Notes under the pieces: generated by a model
Databases searched by the model: none
Told to the model about the DNA's origin: nothing
The model's input: the letters and a program-made list of their open reading frames with translations, nothing else
Shown: positions 37,454 through 48,573 of the stretch, in pieces
How the letters are laid out: the number at the start of each line of letters is the position of its first letter
How positions within the stretch are numbered: the first letter of the stretch is position 1
Made by a program: the position numbers and the translations under genes
Assembly (NCBI GenBank): GCA_020736575.1
Contig: JAGPYM010000027.1
Coordinates: forward strand, 248,001 to 312,000
Source of the DNA: Thelonectria olida
Taxonomy: Eukaryota; Ascomycota; Sordariomycetes; Hypocreales; Nectriaceae
Length of the DNA stretch: 64,000 nucleotides
Direction: 5' to 3'

Positions 37454-39118
37454 ATGTCATCTGAAGCCCCGAAGGAAGATACCCCCGCTAGGGCCCCCGA
37501 AGAAAGATGGTTCGAGTGGTACGGCCATGAGATAATTCGCGCCTATCCCCACGAGAACCTCGACGAATACAAAACCGGTGGTTTCCATCCAGCCGAACTG
37601 GGAGATACTCTTCAAAATGGAAGATACACTATTCGACACAAGATATCTTTCGGCGGTTCGTCGATAGTCTGGCTGGCTCGAGATGCAGAGGAGGAGTATT
37701 ATGCCATCGACCCTGATGTCTAGTTGCTTTGATTCTAATACCACCATGTTCTAGGCGGTGGGTGTCTATTAAGATTAAAAAGGCAAGGTACTCGACACCC
37801 GAAATAGACAATGACCCAGAAGTCAAATCCCTCAGAGCCTTGGAAAACCACTTCCTCAGCACACCCCAGGAAAACCCAAGGTGCTTTGCCCCCCTTCTCG
37901 ACTGCTTCCAGCACAAAGGACCCAGCGGAACTCATAACTGTCTCGTTCTAGAGTTTCTCGGGCCCAGCATCAACCACATGGTCATCATGTTTGGGCAGTT
38001 TTGGAAGGAGGACAAGTGGGACTATCAAGGGAACTTTTGGCCAAGTACTGTCTTACGAAGTTCGCGACAGCTTCTAGAAGCAATCGAATTTATTGAAGAT
38101 GCGGGAATTGTGCACGGAGGTATTTTCCTCTGATTTTGCACACGGGTCAAGCTAATCGCGATGAAACGAACATAGACATATCCCCCGGAAACGTGGTCTT
38201 CACCTGCTACGAGCACATAACCACGGACGAGGCTCTATGGGAGCTTATGGGTCAACCAGATCAAGTTCCATACTGCGGAGAAGAGCCGAAATCTCCTCAC
38301 TTACCGAAACATCTCGTGTCCAGGGCTAGCTTCTCCGGATGGGGCGAGGACGGGTGGGAGGACATACGTATAGTTGACTGGCACGGGTCTTTCCCAGTCG
38401 ATGAACCACGGTGTGGGAAAGATGTCCCTCAGAATCGGAGTCTCTTTTCTCCCGAGAACTTTTTTGCCAGCACTCTTGGCCCCAAGCACGACTTTTGGGG
38501 AGCTGGTTGTGTGGTGAGGTTCAATCTCTATTGTTCTACCCTCGTGTTTAATAGGATCTCTGTGACTGACAGCTTGTAGATTTATTATTTGTTCTTCCAG
38601 GAATTGCCATTTTCCTATATGTACACTGACTACGCGTTTCTCGAGTCGATAATCCGCAAGCTCGGCCCGCTGCCAGAGGGCTGGCAAGCAAGATGGGAGG
38701 AGATGAGGAACGAGAACGGAGAGGTTTCCCATCAATGTAAGTCTACGAATGTCGTTAATGATACTTCGTAACGAGAACTAATCGTTCATTATGAGCAGTG
38801 GGGGAAGTACAAGATGACCGCCGCATTACTACCACGTTCGAGCCGAGACGAGAAAGCATCATGAAGCAGATGGAAGAAGAGGAAGAGCAAGGAGACTACG
38901 AAAAGGGTGAATACGAAGATGATGACTTTGAAGCCTTGAAGGGTCTTTTGGGAGTGATGATGGGGCTGTTGAGATACGAGCCGGAGAAGAGGATGTCCGT
39001 TCCGGAGGCATTGCAATGTATACAGTGGATCGATCACCAACGGGAGTCTACTCCAGCAGATGCGGAAAGTCGGGGGGCTTCGGAAGATGATTGCAACTCG
39101 GTGATGAGTGAGCTTTAA
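37454..39118 (+). CDS. SRPK-like protein kinase homologue, probably disrupted
   Basis: Five exon blocks: 37454-about 37720, 37755-38119, 38176-38513, 38580-38736, 38799-39118. Introns 2-4 are canonical and keep frame. Blocks in order: glycine loop ISFGGSSIVWLARD, catalytic-lysine strand WVSIKIKKA, hinge CLVLEFLGPS, catalytic loop HGDISPGNVVF made by splicing intron 2, an activation start IVDWHGSFP in place of DLG/DFG, HDFWGAGCVIYYLF, and a C-lobe end YEPEKRMSVPEALQ. This fits the fungal SRPK-like family that phosphorylates SR-type proteins. The problem is exon 1 to 2: exon 2 needs a phase-2 donor, and the only nearby phase-2 GT rebuilds a TAG. So the gene is either a pseudogene, carries a sequence error, or uses an unusual junction. 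The DWH motif further weakens a claim of activity. Confidence 0.65.
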
Positions 39119-40442
39119 ATGGATTCCAAGCAATTCAGGAGAGACAATTCTCCCGAGGAAAGCCCCTGTGAAATAGCCTTGTCCTAGATCTCTTCAGGTA
39201 CCTATTCGAGTGGTGCCAAGAGGTAGCAGCCTCACCTCTCCTCGCATTCCTAGTTAGTAATCAAGAGCCCATGGCCGAATTTCTTCCTCTGTCGAGACAA
39301 TCATACCTCCTCTTTGGCGAACTTCGAGACCATTGTTTAGTGCCTTGACTTCAGCAATTCCCCTTAGCTACACGGTCCTGGAGCCTAGTTCGGCCCTGAG
39401 AAATGTTGCCCGGAAGCTTCACGTACGATTATTAATGGAGCACATTTTGAGAAGCAATTTAAGTGGAATGAGCATTTTATTCGTGTGATAATATATAATT
39501 AGGTATTTAACAAAGGAAGTTTTCACCCTGCCACCACCGACTGCTTTGATAGAGCCTAATGTGGTGACGCGTTGGCGGATGGTCTTAACTACGACAGCCT
39601 TTGTTTCTACAAACCCAGCCTGGTAAACACTGGCTAAAAGCAGAGCTTTAGCTCGAAGCATTCATGACCATCCACGTTTCGAACTAATACCGTCAACAGG
39701 GTTGTGACGATTATCTGCATGGCTAATTCCCGACGAGGCGCGTTGGCAGTGGTAAGGAGAGCTATAGACCAGCTTAAACTCCACCCATCCTCGCCTTTAT
39801 CCTGTTTGCTGTTATCTTGAACAAAGAACAATGCACATTGTTCTCAACAACTGTTCGGGTCAACCTGGAACTAGGCCCATCTTTGTTGGTAATACACCGG
39901 AACAGAAACAGCAACTAGCTTAATAGCACGGCCTTCTTTGTCTACCTAGGTAAGCATGGTTCCCTAACCTGCAGGCTGAGTGTAAGCTCCCAGAGCTTCC
40001 CAATATCGCAACAGCTTTGCTAAGCCTCAGAAATATGAGTCTTTACCAAAGACTGATAGGGTCATCGGGCAGCGTTGAGACTATCTGATCATCAAACCAT
40101 AATACATACTTGCTGGGAACCGGTATACCTCTTGACACAACACCTCACGGTCAATTTTAAAGAGTTGGCTACGTTATGCAACCGGGTTTCATAGTCTACT
40201 AATACTACAAATATTCTTTGTCACGTCTCCATCTGTTATCGTAAGTTCAGCTGAGGAATCTATTGAGGTTACAGACAGTCAAACAAAGAGTTAACGAAAC
40301 ATGAAATGTTGGAAAGTCTCAAGTTAGTTATGACACAGACATCAAGCCGCTTACATAAAACCCGTCTCTAAATGCTCGCTCAATTAACCATCCGTCTCGT
40401 CATCTATTTCGCCCTCAGGAGTCTCAATCCCCAAGGTCAAAA
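39119..40442. other. AT-richer intergenic region, no gene
   Basis: About 1.3 kb with no coding support. It looks more AT-rich than surrounding genes and has many TA dinucleotides; repeat-induced point mutation of an old repeat is possible but no repeat copy can be identified within the window. Confidence 0.45.
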
Positions 40443-41539
40443 CTACCACGTCGCACCCCAACCCTCAGAGTGCACCCGATGCTTGTACCCCGAGAGAAGA
40501 CTCAGCGCGTCTTTAATTTCCTCATAATGGCCATTAATCTGTTCCACGACCACCTCATGTTTCCAAGCACAGTCATAGTTGCTGACATTCCTCTTTGCCT
40601 ACAAAAGGAAAACGTTAGTGTAACCGTCTCGAACAAGAGCGCGAAAGAGTGTTTACTTACCAGACCCAGCTTATAACTAAGATCAGTGATGCCTGTAAAG
40701 AGCATTTTCGACTGTCTGCACGCCCTGAGCAAAGAGTCAATGTCCACGCCGCTTCGTTCCGGGTACGCCATCTTGATGCAAGAATCTCCAAACGGCCCCA
40801 TGTCTGGCAAAAGTCTCGACACGCGAGCCTTGTCTCCGTTCAAGAAACCAGGACCCAGCTCGTCTAGAGCACCCTCGAGAAGTTTGGCGTGCTTCTTGCA
40901 CACCCCCACGCGATGTTGTCTGTGCAGCGGCCACAAAGCATTGTCCCAGCTCTTGAACTGCCACTTGCTCATGTAGTGCTGCGCGTTGGTCTCCAGTTGC
41001 TCAAAGTAAGCCGCGTGACGCTCGACATCAGCCAGCTCCATCATAGTCTGGGCGTTCAGCTGCGACAAACGCTGGACGTTCCGGATGTCCTTTTGATAAA
41101 TGGACGCCCGCACCCAAGCAGGCTCTGCGGACTTTCCGCCGCCGGATTGTAAGAAGCCATAAGCTCCGTCGTCATTCATGGCGACATAGATGGCGAGAAG
41201 AATCGCGGCGAACCAAAGGGCACTTAATGTGTAGAAACTCAGCTGCTTCTGTCTCTTCAGCTCTTCATAGGTGTATGCGCGACGACGTCTCCGCCGGCGG
41301 GTCCAGAGCGGAATACACGTCAATGCCTCAACCCCGAACTCCCAAATCTCCGGAAGATGCCTACATGGACCGTCCTCTATCCATTGTAGACCTGCGACCG
41401 CTGCTTTGCCGCAGAAGACGAGGAGGTTGATGAGCCTTGTCGACCAGGCGTTGAGATATCGGACCCGATCAACCCACGCATCGAGGAACTCGGGCATTGT
41501 GGTTATGCCCAATGGATTGAAATCGTTAGTCTGATCCAT
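40443..41539 (-). CDS. Unknown protein with one membrane segment
   Basis: Predicted 344-aa protein; exons 41539-40661 and 40598-40443. The 62-nt intron has GTAAGT, CTAAC and TTGTAG. If the intron is kept the frame also stays open and gives a 345-aa version with a different C-terminus. Features: a short N-terminal domain, a run of seven arginines (81-87), a hydrophobic helix at about 101-120 (SFYTLSALWFAAILLAIYVA), then a mostly helical region with RNVQRLSQLNAQTMMELADVERHAAYFEQLE suggestive of coiled coil. The positive run before the helix predicts a cytoplasmic N-terminus. I do not recognise a family; the shape recalls fungal small-membrane-protein families near heterokaryon-type loci, but there is no specific evidence for that. 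Confidence 0.7.
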
Positions 41540-42451
41540 GGTGGTTTATGGCCTGTTGTTGAATGTGTTGAATGTGTGATATCAGCCTGAATGGTGATGT
41601 GGTTGGAAGTGGTTGACAAAGATTGACGATAATGTACAGTAGCTGTGACGCAGCAAGTCAGTAGAACGGCATGCCGCAGCCTTTCATTTATAGAGGATGA
41701 ATCATGAATATTCCTGCATATCAGGCCTCCAGCGCCGGTACCCTCAGGCCAAGGCAATGCAATCGTGAAAGAAAATGTACTGAATCGTCGTTCGGGAGCC
41801 CTGACGCGGCACAGGAACAGTATCGGATAAGTGCCTACAGCAGACAAAATACAAAGAAGAGAATCTGTTAATGCTGCCGTAAGATAAAAGCATACATGCT
41901 TTGAAACAACGGCTGTCTATTTGTTTGGCGGAATCAACGGGACCGCGTCCGCTGTTCTACTGACCTTTGTTCGGCACACATTCTGGCGATTGCGGTAGGT
42001 CAACGCCCCGTGGTAGAGTGTTGACTTTGAACAGAACAAGAACACAAGTTGACGATTATACCTCGGATACAGCCTGGTTCTGACATGGAGCTTGTCGAGT
42101 AGGTCAAAGTCTATTGTCTTCTCCTCTGCTTTGACGAATACACCTTATCAGCTGAGAGACGGGCTGAACTAGTATGCATCCCTGAAGACCACCTCCATCT
42201 TGGCTTAATTAACGCGGCCGTCGGACTAGACATGGAATTAGAGCTTCAGTCTCTCAACTCCATTCCTCCTAAACTGTGGTAGCGTCACCTTCACTGCATA
42301 TATCCCTGAATCCTGAAAATGTCCTGTTTTATATCCAAGACACAGCCGTCGAGGCAACCAACCAACCAACCAACCAAACTCCAGATGTTCCCAATACTTT
42401 TCAAGCCCAATCATGACGCCATCGTACCCTCCGTAGACAATGTCAAGTCCA
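41540..42451. other. Intergenic, no supported gene
   Basis: Upstream region of the unknown membrane-protein gene and downstream region of the Zn2Cys6 gene. The only notable element is an ACCA repeat at about 42355-42378. Confidence 0.5.
42355..42378. repeat. ACCA tetranucleotide repeat
   Basis: About six tandem ACCA units downstream of the Zn2Cys6 gene. Confidence 0.8.
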
Positions 42452-44631
42452 TCAATCCCCCAAGTCGCCCCAAAACTCCTTCAAATCTTCAGCCCTCCAC
42501 CTCGTCCCCCATCCGCTCTCCCGCTCAATCCTCTCCAACAGCTCCAAGATGGCCCTGTGCTCGCTCGGATGGCTCATACATCGTCCTGCGATCCACAGCG
42601 GCTGTATTCCGTTCGTCCAAGCCCCGTGGTGGCTGTTGGAAATGCTGATCCCGCAGACCTGTCTGGCATGCCAGAGGATGCTCCTCGGCTTTGTGGCAAG
42701 GCGCACATTTGGTGGCTGGTTTTGCAACATGAGGATGGACGCTGTGTGATGGAGCTGGTTCCCTGAAATGGCGGCGGGATTGGAGAAGAGAATGGTCGGG
42801 AAGGGCGATGTGTTGGATGATGGTATCGTCATGGTCGGGAGGAGAGGCGCAGGTCGCCGGTGATGCCAGTCGCATATAACCTTCCACAGCTTCATCCAGC
42901 GAGCCCGGAACTTCGGATCGTTACGCGTCGGTGCCTGTAGCGTCTCGGAAGGCAAGGGAGCAAGAAGATCAAGCACCTGGGCGATCAAATAAACGGCATA
43001 GTTTGCCCACTGCTCAAAGTCCTTTGTGGTCCTAAACAGCTCGACATCGGCCTCGAGAGTCCGCTTGGAAGCCCAGTGAGAAATGGGAATAAGCGTCTTG
43101 ACGGACGAAATGAGTCCGCCGCAGACATCCATTCGCGCAAAACACCAGAACAAAGCCTGCTCGGTGCCGCCCACAAAACCATTGATACCCACCGCTTCCA
43201 TGAGGCTGGCGCAGCCGTCCAAGTGTCGTTGCCACGCCTTGGGCGAACAACTCAGCATTTCCAGGACGCAAAGAATGACACATGTGGCAATGACGGCGGT
43301 GCTTCGAGTAGGGAGGTCGGGGAGGAGGAGATGGATCGCTTCTTGGTACAAGGCGAGGCTTCGATCGGTCGGCGTCGTCTCCTTGAGTTCGAGTTGTCGC
43401 GCCGAGAGGGCCAGCATTGAGTATCGGAGGTAGCCATGGTTCTTGGTCATGGTGGGGAGGATGTGTTGGAAATGGCGATCTCTGTCGAATTTATCGAGCC
43501 AGGGAGCAATTTCGTCAAAGTAGTTTTTCCAGAGGGCGCATTCGTCCTCTTCAGACAACAATGGCAACGAGCTAACGGTGGGTGCACTCTGGTAGTCCGG
43601 AGCTGACACGGACTCTTCGACTTCTTCTTCAATGGTTGAAGGCTCGTGCTGACTACTGTCTGCCTCGTATCGCGGTGTCGTCGAGCGTGTGGGAGCATTC
43701 GATCTCGTCTCTTGGATGAGGTGATTTCGCAGTGTCGAGTGGAGCTCGTGGTAGGCCGACCCGGGGAGGAAGATGCCATCCTCCGAGGAGCCCTCTGGGG
43801 TGAAGGCCTGCATCTGCTCCATGTACGAGTACTCGTTCATCATGTCCATGGAGATGGGGTCCAACGAGACCTGTTGCAGGGCGGGATCGATGTCGACGTG
43901 GGGCTGGGGAGTCGGTTGGGGGGTAGGTCGAGCTTGGGGTTGAGAACGAGGATGAGGAAGCGGTTGAGGATGGCCGCTCTGGCTGAGGTAGAGGAGGTTT
44001 GCGACGGCACTCTCGGTTTGGCGCTGCGAGGTAGGCGAAGCATTGTCTATAGGGGATGGTTGTTGGAAGAAGCCGTCTGGGCGGTGGTGATGGCGTTGGA
44101 TGCGAGATGATGGCCGCTTGCTGGGAGTCTGCTGCGCAACATTGCGGGCTGCAGGCACCGGATCATCAGCCAATTCCTTCAACAATTGTCTGTGTCTAAC
44201 GTATCCTTCTTCAACTTACCATTGCTACGCGGTCGGGGCTGCTCAATGACCTCGTCCTCCTCGGACGCAAACGAAGGCGACGGGATGTGATAGTCGGCAA
44301 CCACCTCGGACGTCACATCCAGAATCTCAAACTCCTTTGGCGCAGGCTTCCTCGCCATCCTCCGCATGGACGGATGTCTCCCGTCCAGTCCCTGGGCATT
44401 CTCGGCGCGAAAGGTAATCTTCAGCCCCCATTCGCAATGCTCATCCCTGCGGTAACACGTGCCGCAGCTCGGGCGGCCCTCGTCGCACTTGCGCTTCTTG
44501 CGGCGACAGTTGAGACAGCCCGTCCGCGTCCTCGTCCGCTTCCTCGGTGGCGCTTCAGTTGCAGGCGCAGACGCCGCGGCCGACGACGTGTCAGCGGCAA
44601 AGGACGTCATGGCCATGGCTCTCTTGAGCAT
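42452..44631 (-). CDS. Zn2Cys6 transcription factor
   Basis: Predicted 702-aa regulator; exons 44631-44220 and 44148-42452. The donor is GTAAGT and the acceptor CCTGCAG at 44149-44155; nearer AGs would give a very short intron and the wrong frame. The DNA-binding domain is C39-x2-C-x6-C-x6-C-x2-C-x6-C66 with the basic KKRK between the cysteines, followed by a His/Ser/Pro-rich linker. A fungal-specific transcription-factor-type helical region then begins near LSEEDECALWKNYFDEIAPWLDKFDRDRHFQHILP. This last block is characteristic of the family often annotated ARCA-like or C6 finger. It is transcribed in the same direction as the dihydroxyacetone kinase gene upstream, about 0.6 kb apart. A role in regulating that kinase or the sugar permease is possible from position only. 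Three candidate ATGs lie within the first eight codons. Confidence 0.88.
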
Positions 44632-45206
44632 ATTTGGTCAACTGCAGCCGAAGCGAGAACAAGGTGTGAAGCGGAAAGGGAAGAAAAGAGTTGCCTAAAA
44701 GGGGCAGCGGAGGGTATTTTTCGATTATGGGAATGGCTTGGAAAGGTGTTGCGCCCATGTGGAGGTGAAGAGTGTGGAGAGAGAGGAGAAGGACGGGGGG
44801 CCTCAATGGGGAGAGGATCGAGTTGTATCTGTTCTGGGGGTGGGAGGGGCAAGTGTAGACGGAGGTTATTACTGTCTGGTCTGTCTCAACTGTACATTGC
44901 TTCTTGGAGATGGAGGCAGTGGGAGACGAAGGACATGGTTCATGCAACCCGCAGATCTTTTGGTGTTGAACCAACAATGTGTCTCTGTCCGTCTGACACG
45001 TCCGCCATCACTTGCAACCTTTCCTCCTGTTTCGAGCGAGTGCCCCCTCCCTCCATAGCGTGCGCGGAATAATATCCCAGTCAGACTGGAATCCGCTTAG
45101 AAATGCCCCCGGCAAACCACACATGGCATCATCCGGACATGCAGCGGAGTCTGGAGAGCGACGGGAGGATCCTTGTTTTAATAGGTATCTTGTTGAATGA
45201 ATACTT
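44632..45206. other. Promoter of the Zn2Cys6 gene / 3' region of the DAK gene
   Basis: About 575 bp between two tandem minus-strand genes; pyrimidine-rich on the transcribed side. No separate gene is seen. Confidence 0.5.
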
Positions 45207-47325
45207 CTACTGCTTCTTCAGCACCTCCTCAACTCCCCGCAAAATACTCACCACGCCCAATGCCCCCGGGTCGGGAATCCCTCCCTCCTCGTCAAACCTG
45301 TCCTGTCCCACGTAGCTCGCCCGTCCCAGCGCCGCCGCCATCTGCCTCGTCCCCTCAGCACCCTTGTTCGCCTCCGCAATCGCACTCTCCAGCGTGGCAG
45401 CCCGCTCCCCATACGCCTTGACGAATGGAATCAGCGCATCCATCAGGGTGCGGTGTCCGATGCGCGCAGGCGTGTACCTGCAGAGCTCATCCAGGCCGCC
45501 ATGTAGACCCTCACGAATCAGGTGCGATACCTCGGAAGAGGAAGACGCGAGCTCCGTCAGTCGGTTCGCCACAGCGTTGAGGAATATGGCGTAAATAGCT
45601 CCCGAAGTGCCCCCCATGTTGCGCTCGGCCGTCGTAGCGGTTCGGCGGAAAACGAGGCCAATGTCCAGAGTCTCTGCATGGTCGCTCTGGAATTCCTTGA
45701 CGAGCCCTAATAATCAATCGGTGTTAGCTGAGGGGTTTCTCTCGGGGGCATCTGGAAGCGCTCTCACCATTCACCCCGTTGAGTAGTGTCTCTCCACAGT
45801 CTCCGTCGCCCGCCAGCGTGTCGTACTCTGTAATCTTGGGCTCATCCTGTGTCGTCGTCTTTTGCACCGAGTCGATGATGGCCTTGACGAGCGATGTCGG
45901 AACTGTTATTTCCCCGAGTGTCAGCTCAGATATCCAACCAACAGCAAATAAACCAGCTTCAGGGGTTCCTCTGTTTGTTCGCATGCTTACCCTTGACGCC
46001 AGTCTCGCGATCGTTCGACTCCTCCGCTGGCACCTTGGTCTCTCGCTTCGACACCGCCTCGGCATCCGTCGCCCAGCCGTGGGTGCTTCGGGGCCACGCC
46101 GGCGCCGTCGTTGGCGCATCCAACAACTCCACCAGCTCGTCGTCCAGCTGCAGCAGCGTCGCCGAGAATCCAGGCCCGTCCAACGACGTGACAAACGTGC
46201 CGACGAGGCTCCTGTCAATCTTGACGTTACGCTCTCCCAGCTGCCGCACAACCTCGTCCGCAATCACGCCCAGCTCCAGCACACTCAGCCCGCCCAAGTT
46301 GTTGACCAGCAGCGCCACGCGCTGTCCCTGCTGCGGCTGCCACATGTTGGCCTTGGGCGTGAACAGCATGGCCAGCGCCTTCTGCACCGTCGTCTCCAGC
46401 GTCGGGATCGCCTCGCGCTTGACGCCCGGCTCGTTGTGGATGCCCATGCCGTACTCGAGCTGGTCGCTGGGGAGAGACTCCTGATGGCTTCGGCCGGGCA
46501 CGCTGCATCGGTCGAGGCTGGCGGCGACGGTGGCCATTTGCGAGGCGGCCTTTTTGGCAACGGCCGTTACGTCGTCGAGGGAGGCCCTGGTGAGCAATAG
46601 ATCAGCATCGGGTTTCAGCATGTAAGTGAGGCTCAACAGTACCCCTTGGCTGCCTTGGCTCCAGATATCTTGTGCACAAACACCACGCCTGCCAGTCCTC
46701 GCTGTCCGACTAACGAGTTGCCCTCGACCGAGACGTCGTCGCCGACAATGACCATGTTGACATTCTGCCCGTTCGCCTTGGCCTTTTCAGCCGCCAGCCC
46801 AAAGTTGAGCTTGTCGCCGGTGTAGTTTTTGACGATCAACAGGGACCTGCTCCCAGTCAGCCTACATACTACCTCGACGGTACTGACCAGCTTACCCCTT
46901 GGACGACTTGACAGTCTTTAAACCCGTCAGGATCTGGGAGGCCGAAGGGGACGCAAATATCTCGCCTGCAACGACGACGTCAAGCGCGCCTTCGCCCAAG
47001 TATCCCGCGTGCGCAGGCTCGTGGCCGGAACCGCCTCCAGAGACCAAGACGACCTTGTCGCCCTTTTCGGCTGTTTGTCGACGATAGAGGACTGATGGAC
47101 AAGTCAGCCGACATCAAATTGGTTACCTGGGGATGCTGTTTTCAAGACGAATTGTGCTCACTCTTCTCAGACGCAATGAGACTCAACGAAGGATCGCTCA
47201 GTATACAGCTCCGCAGCGTCCGCTCAACGGGGTTGGCCACTCCGCTGATGAAGCTCTTCCCTATCTTTCGTTTCAGCCGTTGCTCATTCTCGCAGCGTGT
47301 CGACTATTCGCCTACCTAGAGTCAT
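45207..47325 (-). CDS. DAK1: Dihydroxyacetone kinase
   Basis: Predicted 579-aa ATP-dependent kinase converting dihydroxyacetone to its phosphate, for glycerol/DHA use and detoxification. Seven exons: 47325-47316, 47260-47162, 47091-46896, 46846-46643, 46586-45991, 45902-45768, 45706-45207; all introns GT..AG and in phase. The first exon has only 10 coding nt, giving [16 protein letters not shown] after splicing. The DhaK domain shows [17 protein letters not shown] and GMGIHNEPG, in which His220 is the residue that covalently binds the substrate. The C-terminal DhaL domain shows [11 protein letters not shown] (Asp ligands for Mg-ATP) and [13 protein letters not shown]. Length and domain order match eukaryotic DAKs. 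No C-terminal peroxisomal signal (ends LKKQ), so cytosolic. Divergent from the sugar permease across 1.25 kb; a dihydroxyacetone-synthase-like gene lies about 11 kb downstream of the permease side. Confidence 0.93.
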
Positions 47326-48573
47326 GGTGATGAATTGTTCTTCCTGTGTCCGGTGTTTTCCTTGCCTGTCAGCGTGAGGCTTTACAAAGTGTCGTAGAAA
47401 ATCAACAAGTCCTCAAGCCCCTCTTCAATTCCCGTCCTCTGGCATCGCCTATACATAATAATTCTTATTGAGGCATCTTTCAACGCCTCGTGCCTTGAGT
47501 GCGAGCGTTTCAACATGCCTCTTTTGAACATGCCAATGGGTCAATATTGTGCAATAGTCGCGGGCCTGGAATCAATTGCACCCCCGTGGGCTCTAGAGAC
47601 ACGCCCGAGAGGCATTTACCCGGCTGTCGGACATGGCCATAACGACTCCCAGAAACGACAGAGATGGGGATTGTTAAGCGGGAGTACGGCTGCAGCTTCC
47701 AGCGGCCTCACAGCGCATACAAATGCCTCACAAACGATCTCCTGGGACAATCCACGACACCCTCTTCTCCACCGACGAATACCGGCTCTAGTATCAGTGT
47801 CAAACATGGTCTGTTAGTGTCCCAGCGTTCATCGCCCAAGCAAAGTTCCCCTCCGAGTCATTCAGGCCCTTCAGAACCCTTCTTCAAGCACAATCCTTGT
47901 CTGCAAACACCCACCGGACAAAATAAAGTGGGCGAGCGAGGCCACACCACTCTGAAGCGCGTCAATCCACTCCCAACGAACCCCTCCTGAATGGCAAGTT
48001 GCACGGCCAACTTTATCCTGCTGCCTGGTGATTCTACAAGTCCCTGAATATGTAGCTCAAAGAGAGGCATAATAATTTCCATCTGGAGAACCCTGGTACG
48101 AACCTTCGCTTGGGAATGCCTTCAACCGTCCCAAAACGATGATGAAGCTCCTCGCAAGCGACGATCCGTTCGTCTGGAAAAGCGAAACCCCAGAAAATTC
48201 CTTTCCCCCCTCCTCCGCCTGGTCGTATTTTCGCGTCATGTAATTCCCATCTGCCCACTTGGTCCCACGGGGAATAAGCCGAGAAACCTGGTTTTTTCGC
48301 GGGTGCCCCAGAACCCAACCACAAAGAACAGCCCAAAACTCTCTTGTTCCGTCCTTTCTGGGGTGACGGGGGAGAAACTGGGGAGTTGGAGAGACGGTGA
48401 TGTTTCGGTCAACGGAGGTGTGGAGTCGGGTATACCATCGTACGTAGAGACGTAGTATTATTATATATGAAGATGCCGATACCCCCCTTCGTAGATGCCT
48501 TCAGTTTGATCCAGGCTCTCTCATTGACTTTTGTCTCTTCTATTACTCGATCCTAATCTAGCTCCCGCCCATC
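47326..48573. other. Divergent intergenic region between DAK and sugar permease
   Basis: A 1.25-kb region that should contain both promoters, allowing co-regulation. C-rich tracts resembling carbon-catabolite (CreA-type) sites, e.g. CCCCTC-like words, occur but are too degenerate to call. No gene is seen. Confidence 0.5.

Noticed and set aside
44149..44219. A 30-nt intron in the Zn2Cys6 gene ending at the first ACAG
   Set aside because: Too short and out of frame; the CCTGCAG acceptor gives 71 nt and the right phase.
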